A DNA stretch of 54,662 bases from Okeania sp. SIO3B5 (GTDB lineage: Bacteria > Cyanobacteriota > Cyanobacteriia > Cyanobacteriales > Microcoleaceae), in assembly GCF_010692555.1 (NCBI RefSeq), contig NZ_JAAHHG010000006.1:1-54662 (forward strand). Direction: 5' to 3'. Below are positions 48,055-54,662 of the stretch, in pieces (the stretch's first letter is position 1; every line of letters begins with the position of its first letter). The notes under the pieces are model-generated. The model did not search any database and was not told the DNA's origin. It saw only the letters and a list, made by a program, of their open reading frames with translations. Both the position numbers and the translations under genes were made by a program.

Positions 48055-48660
48055 ATGCTGTCCGATCACTCAAACTCCCAAATCAAAATGAGTAAGTCAG
48101 ATGTCCATGGAAACTGTTTAACATCTTTTCAGCGTAAACTTCTAGAAAAAAATCTAGATGATAAGTTGTCGTGGCAATATCGTCAGAGAATAGAAATTAT
48201 GCTGCTAGCAGATGAAGGCAAAACCCAAAGTCAAATTTGTAAAGCTATAGGTTGTTCTCCCGGTACGGCTAGACATTGGATACTTATTGCTAAGTCTGGT
48301 GAAGCTCACAAATGGAACAATCATCCTATAGGTCGTCCCCAAGAGGTTAACGAACAATATTTAGAACGCTTGAAAGAGTTAGTAACTAATAGTCCCAAGG
48401 AATTTGGTTATGTATTCCAGCGGTGGACTGCTAATTGGTTGAGCAAACATTTAGCAAAAGAGTTTGATATTGAGTTAAGCGATCGCCATATTAACCGTTT
48501 ACTCAAACAAATGGGTTTATCGACCAAACCAAAGCCACCGAAAACAGAAGAAATGTCTGGTCAAGATATTAATGGGAAAAACATTGTCATTCGGGATCTG
48601 AACTTTGATATTAATCAAAGCAAATCTTTAGGAATGTTAAGTTTCAACACTTTTAACTAG
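48055..48660 (+). CDS. Transposase-derived HTH protein (IS630-type N-terminus)
   Basis: This 201-residue protein is likely to start at 48055 or 48088. A two-part helix-turn-helix as in IS630/Tc1-type transposases is clear: YRQRIEIMLLADEGKTQSQI, CKAIGCSPGTARHWI, then RPQEVNEQYLERLKELVTNS and ANWLSKHLAKEFDIELSDRH, INRLLKQMGL. The DDE catalytic domain is absent; instead a 40-residue tail (NGKNIVIRDLNFDINQSKSL) follows. It stands ahead of the secretion genes on the same strand. The sensible reading is a domesticated DNA-binding domain acting as regulator of the cassette, though a truncated transposase is the alternative. Confidence 0.7.
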   Translation: MLSDHSNSQIKMSKSDVHGNCLTSFQRKLLEKNLDDKLSWQYRQRIEIMLLADEGKTQSQICKAIGCSPGTARHWILIAKSGEAHKWNNHPIGRPQEVNEQYLERLKELVTNSPKEFGYVFQRWTANWLSKHLAKEFDIELSDRHINRLLKQMGLSTKPKPPKTEEMSGQDINGKNIVIRDLNFDINQSKSLGMLSFNTFN

Positions 48661-48740
48661 CTATCAGCTTTTAGCAGCTCTGGGTTAAAATCCCCTTTTG
48701 GTCCGGAATGCTCAGTAAACAATGATGGCCACAAAAATGA

Positions 48741-48875
48741 GACTACTGATTGCTGACTGCTTCTTTAACAGCTAATTAGTAAATATTTAGTAAATAAAAT
48801 TTTGAGTTATGGTTCAAAATGCACCCACTCCTGCTTTGACTCAGGGGCAGCTCTCTGATGTCTTGGGATATCAAC
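48741..48875 (+). pseudogene. 5' remnant of a second C39-ABC exporter gene
   Basis: The leader (CTGCTTCTTTAACAGCTAAT, AAATATTTAG, AAAATTTTGAGTT) and the first 22 codons (ATGGTTCAAAATGC ... GATATCAAC) repeat 49038-49170. Identity stops abruptly at 48875, where an ATTTCAGTTATCAG repeat begins. Confidence 0.8.
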
Positions 48876-48896
48876 ATTTCAGTTATCAGTTATCAG

Positions 48897-48935
48897 TTAG
48901 CCTCCGATCGGAGGAACTGCGTTAACAGTTATCAG
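48897..48935 (+). repeat. Small palindromic insert CCTCCGATCGGAGG
   Basis: Compared with the same flanking sequence at 23260-23287, this copy has 39 extra bases: a ~32-nt unit around CCTCCGATCGGAGG and an additional TTATCAG. Units with the same AGCCTCC...GGAGGAAC / GTTCCTCC...GGAGGCT core lie at about 20757, 20928 and 21115. Confidence 0.65.
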
Positions 48936-49103
48936 TACCTCTGCAATAAGGAGGGTTGAAATATAGGATATTCTCTTTTTTTTATCCCCTTAAAAGAGGA
49001 GGTTTGAGACCAAAATTTTTAGGTCAAAAAAAATGCTCCTACTGATTGGTGACCGCTTCTTTAACAGCTAATAGTAAATATTTAGTACATAAAATTTTGA
49101 GTT

Positions 49104-51827
49104 ATGGTTCAAAATGCATCAACTCCTGCTTTAACTCAGGGGCAGCTCACTGATGTCTTAGGATATCAACTTTCACAAAAAGAAATAGAAAATTGCCTTA
49201 AAACTACACAACATTTGACACCAAAAGTTGGTCAGTTTTGGCAAGCAGCAGATGCTCAACCAGGCATATATGTTGTAACTGTGGGCAAAGTTAGGCTTTT
49301 AGATAGTCAGGGTGAATTAATTACTACCCTCAATGCAGGAGCGTCATTTGGGGAATCTACCCTATTTCCTAATCATTTATTTCAACTCTACTCAGCAAGA
49401 GCATCAGTAAACCTCAAACTTTCCTATCTCCCTGAAGAAACCCTTCTTCCACTAATTCAAAAACACCCTGAAATCCGAGAACATCTTCATCAAGTTGCTC
49501 TCAAACTCGATTCTCTACAGAAAAAAGGTGAGCCAGAAACGGCCCATTCCTCTGATGAAAATCTGCCAGAAGCGAACATAACTGAATATCGGCAACCAGA
49601 GGTTAAACCACAAAAAACTATTAACAAAGCCTACTTCCCTAGTCCCACCCAACGAGTAGGTCATCTCTGGCAGCGTATCACCAGACGCTATCCCTTCTTT
49701 GCTCAACAAAGCGGTTCTGACTGCGGTGCTGCTTCTTTAGTTATGGTCGCTCGTTACTGGGGCAAAAATTTCAGCGTCAATCGCGTGCGGGACATTGCCA
49801 ACGTAGACCGTAACGGTGCTTCACTGCGAGGATTATCTGCAGCAGCAGAAAGTATCGGATTTTCCACTAGGCCAGTTAAGGCAAGTCTTGACCAACTAGC
49901 TAAACAAAAATTACCAGCGATCGCCCACTGGGAAGGCAAACATTATATAGTAGTCTATGAAATAACTCCCAAACAGGTCATCATTGCTGACCCCGCTATT
50001 GGTCAACGCCATCTCACTTACCCAGAATTTAAAGCTTGTTGGACTGGTTACACCCTACTCCTGCAACCTACTGCTTTAATCAAACAACTCAAAAATTCCA
50101 CTACTCCTTTCTGGCAATTCTTTGAGTTGGTAAGTCCTCATGGACAAGTGCTACTGGAAGTATTTATCACTTCTCTACTAATTCAGATATTTGGATTAAT
50201 TACGCCTCTATTTACTCAACTACTACTAGATAGGGTAGTTGTTCAAGGTAGCACCCTTACTCTAACCGCAGTGGGATTGGGTTTAGTCATCTTTGGTTTA
50301 TTTAAGGTGGCAATGACTGGTTTGCGACAATATCTCCTCGATCACACAGCTAATAAAGTCCATTTGGCAATGATTGTGGGGTTTATTCGTCACACATTCC
50401 GACTACCCATGAGTTTTTTCGAGTCTCGTTATGTGGGGGATATTATTGCTCGGGTTCAAGAAAATCGGAAAATTGAGAATTTCCTCACTGGGGAAGCTCT
50501 TTCTATTGTGTTGGATTTGCTGACAGTTTTCATTTACTTAGGGCTAATGTTCTGGTATAGTTGGAAAATGGCTTTACTAGCATTGGTTATTGTGCCACCG
50601 TTTTTTTTATTAGCACTTATTGCCACACCGTTCTTGCAAAAAATCTCTAGAGAAATATTTGCAGCTCTAGCTGAAGAAAGTAGTTATCTGATTCAATCTC
50701 TGACTGGTGTAAGTACTGTTAAGTCTCTAGCAGTTGAGCAAACAGTACGCTGGCGATGGGAGGAATTTCTGAATAAGTCAATCAGAAAAAACTTTTCTGG
50801 ACAGGTGATTAGTAACCGACTACAAATATTCAGTTTAACTATTGAATCTTTAGTAACGACGGGGTTACTCTGGTTTGGAGCTTGGTTGGTGATTCAAGGG
50901 GAGTTAACTATTGGGCAGTTGGTGGCTTTTAATATGTTGATTGGTACTGTGATTAGTCCTTTTCAGCGACTGACGGTTTTGTGGAATCAGTTACAGGAGG
51001 TAGTTATTGCGGTGGAGCGCATCAATGATGTGATTGATACTGAACCAGAGGAAGATTTACAATCAGAAGGGCGTCAGTATTTGGTAGAGTTACGGGGTAA
51101 TATTATTTTTGATAATGTGACTTTCCGTTACCATCCAGAAAGCGATATTAATGTTTTGGAAAATTTGAGTTTTGAGGTGAAAGCTGGACAAACTGTGGCT
51201 TTAGTGGGGCGTTCTGGGTCTGGGAAAACAACGATTTCTAAGTTGGTGTTGGGGTTATATCCGCCTACTGATGGGAAAATTTTGATTGATGGTTATGATA
51301 TGACGACGATTTCGTTGCCATCCCTGCGCAACAAAGTAGGTGTGGTTGACCAGGATACTTTTTTATTTGGTGGCACTATTCGGGAAAATCTGACTATTGC
51401 TCATCCCTCTGCAACTCTTGAGGATATTGTACGAGCAGCAAGGTTAGCTGGTGCTGATGAATTTATTCAAAGGTTGCCGATGGGTTATGAAACTCAGATT
51501 GGCGAAGGTGGGGGTTTGTTATCTGGTGGCCAACGGCAAAGATTAGCGATCGCTCGTGCTTTGTTGGGAAATCCCAGTTTGTTGGTTTTTGATGAGGCGA
51601 CTTCTCATCTGGATGTTGAGTCGGAGCGTATTATTCAGACTAATTTGAATAGTATTCTCCAAGGTCGCACTACGTTAATTATTGCTCACCGTTTATCTAC
51701 TGTGAGAAAAGCTGATGTAATTTTGGTGTTGGATAGGGGGGTGTTAATTGAACAGGGAAATCATGAAGAATTGATGGCGAAACGGGGGCATTATTATTAT
51801 TTGAATCGTCAACAATTGGCAAGTTAA
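49104..51827 (+). CDS. Peptidase-containing ABC exporter (C39) with N-terminal cNMP-like domain
   Basis: This 907-residue protein has residues 45-135 resembling a cyclic-nucleotide-binding barrel (GIYVVTVGKVRLLDSQGELI, AGASFGESTLF). A C39 leader peptidase follows with QQSGSDCGAA (C207), HWEGKHYIVVY (H280) and IIADPAIG (D296), all present. Next are six exporter helices (HGQVLLEVFITSLLIQIFGL onward) and an ABC domain with Walker A GRSGSGKTT, signature LSGGQRQRLAIARALL and Walker B LLVFDEATSHLD. It is the inner-membrane motor of a type I system that trims double-glycine leaders and exports the peptide or protein. The architecture is like HetC. The HlyD adaptor follows; no substrate gene is seen here, and the outer-membrane channel must be elsewhere. 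Confidence 0.93.
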   Translation: MVQNASTPALTQGQLTDVLGYQLSQKEIENCLKTTQHLTPKVGQFWQAADAQPGIYVVTVGKVRLLDSQGELITTLNAGASFGESTLFPNHLFQLYSARASVNLKLSYLPEETLLPLIQKHPEIREHLHQVALKLDSLQKKGEPETAHSSDENLPEANITEYRQPEVKPQKTINKAYFPSPTQRVGHLWQRITRRYPFFAQQSGSDCGAASLVMVARYWGKNFSVNRVRDIANVDRNGASLRGLSAAAESIGFSTRPVKASLDQLAKQKLPAIAHWEGKHYIVVYEITPKQVIIADPAIGQRHLTYPEFKACWTGYTLLLQPTALIKQLKNSTTPFWQFFELVSPHGQVLLEVFITSLLIQIFGLITPLFTQLLLDRVVVQGSTLTLTAVGLGLVIFGLFKVAMTGLRQYLLDHTANKVHLAMIVGFIRHTFRLPMSFFESRYVGDIIARVQENRKIENFLTGEALSIVLDLLTVFIYLGLMFWYSWKMALLALVIVPPFFLLALIATPFLQKISREIFAALAEESSYLIQSLTGVSTVKSLAVEQTVRWRWEEFLNKSIRKNFSGQVISNRLQIFSLTIESLVTTGLLWFGAWLVIQGELTIGQLVAFNMLIGTVISPFQRLTVLWNQLQEVVIAVERINDVIDTEPEEDLQSEGRQYLVELRGNIIFDNVTFRYHPESDINVLENLSFEVKAGQTVALVGRSGSGKTTISKLVLGLYPPTDGKILIDGYDMTTISLPSLRNKVGVVDQDTFLFGGTIRENLTIAHPSATLEDIVRAARLAGADEFIQRLPMGYETQIGEGGGLLSGGQRQRLAIARALLGNPSLLVFDEATSHLDVESERIIQTNLNSILQGRTTLIIAHRLSTVRKADVILVLDRGVLIEQGNHEELMAKRGHYYYLNRQQLAS

Positions 51828-51836
51828 ATGGAAATT

Positions 51837-52080
51837 CAAAATTCAAAAGTCAAAAGTCAAAAGTAAGAAATGAATTCAAAAGTCAGCAATGAATTCAAAA
51901 GTCAAAAGTCAGCAATGAATTCAAAAGTCAAAAGTCAAAAGTCAAAAGTAAGAAATGAATTCAAAAGTTAAAAGTCAAAATTTTGAATTCAAAAGTCAAA
52001 AGTAAGAAATGAATTCAAAAGTCAAAAGTCAAAAGTCAAAAGTAAGATTTTAGGGTTTCAAATGAAAAGTCAAAAGTAGT
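51837..52080 (+). repeat. CAAAAGT heptamer array with GAATTC spacers
   Basis: Runs of CAAAAGT are interspersed with AAGAAATGAATT or CAGCAATGAATT, about ten blocks between the exporter and the HlyD gene. The following palindrome GTAGGTTGGGTTAAGCGA and TAGCGCAACCCAAC occurs at 52079-52111 and again at 52252-52285. No intact gene lies in 51828-52435. Confidence 0.85.
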
Positions 52081-52166
52081 AGGTTGGGTTAAGCGATAGC
52101 GCAACCCAACAACTGTAAGTATCTGTTGGATTTCGTTCCTGATGTATCTAATAACTGATAAAAATT

Positions 52167-52220
52167 ATGCCACAACAATTCAACGTAACTGTAGATTCAA
52201 ACAGTCATAAACCTTTGAAA
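52167..52220 (+). pseudogene. 5' remnant of a second HlyD gene
   Basis: AACTGATAAAAATTATGCCA and the first 18 codons (MPQQFNVTVDSNSHKPLK) copy the start of the 52436 gene. The frame then runs into CAAAAGT heptamers and stops. Confidence 0.85.
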
Positions 52221-52435
52221 AGTCAAAAGTCAAAAGTAAGATTTTAGACCAGTAGGTTGGGTTAAGCGACAGCGCAACCCAACAACCGTAAGTGTGTGTT
52301 GGGTTTATCCTACGGATCAGCTCCGCTAACGTTCCTCAACCCAACCTACAAAGTTCTCTCCTATTTACATTTAACTGGAACGGGCAAGATGCCCATTCCA
52401 CAAGACCAAAACTGAACTGATAACTGATAAAAATT

Positions 52436-54484
52436 ATGCCACAACAATTAAACGTAACTGCAGAATCAAACGGTCATCAACCTTTAGAGACTGACTTACT
52501 AACACTAGAAAAAAGTTTAAATAATTCCAAAATTTCAGAGCCAGATGTTACGAAACTAGATACAAATACATCTGTTGATGATTGGTCTTTTGCTACTAAA
52601 GAATTATTAGATGCTTTACCCCAACGTTGGACGCGAGGATTACTATATCTTTTAATAATATTTGTAGCGATCGCTCTCCCCTGGGGAATGTTTTCTAAAG
52701 TAGATGAAACTGGTACTGCTAGAGGACGTTTAGAACCTCAAGGTGGTACTCTTAAACAAGAGTTAAATTTGACATTTACGGCTGCAACAGTATATACACA
52801 AACGGCAAAAATTGAGAAAGTTTATGTTAAAGAAGGAGACAAAATTGAAGCTGGAGATATTTTAATAGAATTAGAATCTCGCCCTATTCGCGACCGACTT
52901 GCTCAACTTAATATTCAACTGCAAAGTCAACAAAATAGACTCAGTAAAATTGAACAACAAAAAAGTCAATTAGAAACTGAACTTCGTACCCAAGAACGAC
53001 AAAATCAATCGCAAACATTAGAAAAAGTAGCTCAGGTAGAGCAAGTACGACGCAACTTTCAATCTCTGAATACGACCTACAATTTACAAGAAGAAGAAAA
53101 GCTAGCACAAGTTCATCAAGCACAACAAAATCTTGAAGCTCTCAGAAGAACATTAAATTTACAAAGAGAAGAAAAATTAGCTCAAGTTCATCAAGCACAA
53201 CAAAATCTTGAAGCTCTTAGAAGAACATTAAATTTACAGAGGGAAGAAAAGCTAGCACAAGTTCATCAAGCAGAACAAAATTTAGAAGCTGCTAGGAGAA
53301 TATTAAATTTACAAAAGGAAGAAAAATTAGCTCAAGTTAATCAAGCAAAACAACAGTTAGACGATAGTAATACTGCTTATAAATTATCAGAAATTCGCTG
53401 GCAAAAATCTCTCAGAGAAGTTGAACGTTATCGTAATCTTTGGGAGCAAGGTGCGGTGACAGAAATTCAGGTAGTTGAAAAGGAAAATATAGGAGAAGAA
53501 AGACAAAGAATATGGGAACAAAGTCAAGCAGACAGGGAACAAGCAAAATTAAGAATAGAAGAGCAAGAAGGTAGTTATGATCGGGTTATTCATCAAGCAG
53601 AAGCAGATATTGAGCAAGCTGAGTTACGTTTAGCAGAGCAAAAAGGTAGTTATGAAAGAATTATTAATCAAGCAGAGGCGGATATTAAACAAGCAGAATT
53701 ACGTTTAACAGAACAAAAAGGTAGTTATGAAAGAACAATTAATCAAGCAGAAGCAGATATTGAGCAAGCAGAGTTACGTTTAGCAGAACAAAAGAGTAGT
53801 TATGAAAGAACAATTAATCAAGCAAAAGCAGATATTGAGCAAGCAGAATTACGTTTAACAGAACAAGAAAATAATTCTCAAACTATTACTCATTCTGGAG
53901 ATATTGCCATGTCAAAAATCAAAGAGCAGCTTAAGAATATGGATAGTCAAATTATTAGCGCTCAGGGTGAAATTTCTCAGACAAAAAAAGAGATTGATTC
54001 TTTAAATTTTGAGTTGGAGCAACGAGTAGTTAGGGCGCAACAAGGAGGTACTATTTTTAATTTGCCCATTGAAGGAGTCGGAGATGTTGTACAACAAGGA
54101 GAAATGATTGTGGAAGTATCACCACAAGGTAAAAATCTTTTTTTGAAGGCGCAAATGGCAACTTCAGAAAGTGGTTCATTAAAGAAAGGAATGGAAGTAA
54201 AAATGAAATTTGACGCTTATCCTTTTCAGGATTATGGTATAATAGAGGGAACGTTAAAAAAGATTTCTCCTACTTCACAAGTGCAGGAAACTGCTGAGGG
54301 GAATATAGCAATTTATGAGTTAGAAATTGAGTTGGATGAGACTTGTATTCCTGCGGCTAATGAGTGTATTGCTTTGCGTCCGGGGGATACGGCAACGGCT
54401 GAGGTTGTTGTGCGTCAGCGGCGTCTGATTGATTTTATTCTTGACCCGTTTAAGAAGTTACAAAAAGGAGGTTTAGAGTTGTAG
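52436..54484 (+). CDS. HlyD-family membrane fusion protein with repeat-built coiled coil
   Basis: This 682-residue adaptor of the type I system has a cytosolic N-terminus, one transmembrane helix (about 69-86: LLYLLIIFVAIALPWGMF), and a lipoyl half ending EKVYVKEGDKIEAGDILIEL. A very long alpha-hairpin follows, then the second lipoyl half (VVRAQQGGTIFNLPIEGVGD) and a beta-barrel ending RPGDTATAEVVVRQRRLIDF. The ascending helix contains four 25-residue units (EEKLAQVHQAQQNLEALRRT, LNLQR) and the descending helix four more (GSYERTINQAEADIEQAELR, LTEQK). It bridges the exporter to an outer-membrane TolC-type channel. Confidence 0.92.
   Translation: MPQQLNVTAESNGHQPLETDLLTLEKSLNNSKISEPDVTKLDTNTSVDDWSFATKELLDALPQRWTRGLLYLLIIFVAIALPWGMFSKVDETGTARGRLEPQGGTLKQELNLTFTAATVYTQTAKIEKVYVKEGDKIEAGDILIELESRPIRDRLAQLNIQLQSQQNRLSKIEQQKSQLETELRTQERQNQSQTLEKVAQVEQVRRNFQSLNTTYNLQEEEKLAQVHQAQQNLEALRRTLNLQREEKLAQVHQAQQNLEALRRTLNLQREEKLAQVHQAEQNLEAARRILNLQKEEKLAQVNQAKQQLDDSNTAYKLSEIRWQKSLREVERYRNLWEQGAVTEIQVVEKENIGEERQRIWEQSQADREQAKLRIEEQEGSYDRVIHQAEADIEQAELRLAEQKGSYERIINQAEADIKQAELRLTEQKGSYERTINQAEADIEQAELRLAEQKSSYERTINQAKADIEQAELRLTEQENNSQTITHSGDIAMSKIKEQLKNMDSQIISAQGEISQTKKEIDSLNFELEQRVVRAQQGGTIFNLPIEGVGDVVQQGEMIVEVSPQGKNLFLKAQMATSESGSLKKGMEVKMKFDAYPFQDYGIIEGTLKKISPTSQVQETAEGNIAIYELEIELDETCIPAANECIALRPGDTATAEVVVRQRRLIDFILDPFKKLQKGGLEL
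53093..53869 (+). repeat. Two sets of four 75-bp units inside the HlyD gene
   Basis: The first set starts at 53093, 53168, 53243 and 53318; the second at 53570, 53645, 53720 and 53795. Each 75-bp unit encodes 25 residues, about seven helical turns. Equal numbers in both helices would keep the hairpin matched in length. Confidence 0.9.
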
Positions 54485-54513
54485 TGGACTGTTTCATCTA
54501 AAATGGTGCATTC

Positions 54514-54600
54514 GGGAGTAGGGGAGGGGGGGAGTAGGGGAGTAGGGGAGTAGGGGAGGGGGGGAGTAGGGGAGTAGGGGAGTGGGGGAGTGGGGGAGTA
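54514..54600 (+). repeat. Octamer repeat AGTAGGGG with G-rich variants
   Basis: About ten copies of AGTAGGGG/AGTGGGGG/AGGGGGGG follow the HlyD stop. The G-run spacing would permit four-stranded structures on single strands. After it, TACCAATTTGAAAAAAGAAT matches the inverse of 16365-16386. The window ends in this repeat-rich spacer. Confidence 0.85.
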
Positions 54601-54662
54601 AACATAAGGATAATACCAATTTGAAAAAAGAATGTTACCAATAGTAAGAGCGAGAAAAAGAC

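Noticed and set aside
51837-52080. Possible CRISPR or iteron array
   Set aside because: Spacers are themselves repeats (GAATTC-type) and units are simple heptamers; it is a low-complexity tandem repeat.

Overview
The window looks like chromosome of a filamentous, AT-rich cyanobacterium. The octamer GCGATCGC (HIP1) recurs throughout in both coding and non-coding DNA. Heptamer tandem repeats, small dispersed hairpins, Uma2, DUF4058, GUN4, pentapeptide-repeat and NB-ARC/TPR genes are typical of that group. No rRNA, tRNA or CRISPR array was seen. The content is accessory: toxin-antitoxin genes, signalling NTPases, mobile elements and one probable integrative element. I cannot name the species from this window.

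Layout. 0.3-4.8 kb: Uma2, a secreted GUN4-like protein, a formylglycine-generating-enzyme remnant, then a DUF433/DUF5615 toxin-antitoxin pair whose first gene is split by an IS605-type TnpB element; DUF4058 follows. 4.9-11.8 kb: an AAA+ ATPase with a small membrane protein, divergent from an NB-ARC gene followed by two TPR genes. The first TPR gene is built from a near-perfect 120-bp tandem array. 11.9-14.8 kb: a toxin-antitoxin patch (a chimeric broken module, hicBA, Uma2, a frameshifted DUF433). 14.9-23.1 kb: a polyamine ABC transporter on the minus strand (potB, potC, potD, then a patatin, then potA) whose genes are pushed apart by nested MITE-like elements with clear terminal inverted repeats and target-site duplications. 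23.1-25.4 kb: gene-poor debris, including a probable group II intron fragment. 25.4-28.5 kb: an AAA-like protein, a small conserved-looking protein and an exported agmatine deiminase-like enzyme. 28.7-30.3 kb: an IS110-like DEDD recombinase with a structured non-coding upstream end.

30.2-42.5 kb is the most unusual part. It has a leftward block of small unknown genes, a ribbon-helix-helix gene with a frame break, four tandem paralogues of a family I do not recognise, a gene carrying four in-frame 114-bp units each bounded by GTGGAGCA/TGCTCCAC, a large hairpin, a short tyrosine recombinase, and a leftward block of unknown genes. The last of these genes is cut at its 5' end by a MITE. I infer an integrated plasmid, phage satellite or similar element; its ends are not proven.

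42.9-54.7 kb: an FAD-linked oxidase, a two-gene operon (pentapeptide membrane protein plus a coiled-coil partner sharing a short module), and a type I secretion cassette: a transposase-derived HTH protein, a C39-peptidase ABC exporter with an N-terminal cNMP-like domain, and a HlyD adaptor with a repeat-built coiled coil. Decayed copies of the 5' ends of all three cassette genes lie just upstream of the intact copies. This fits repeated local duplication and loss.
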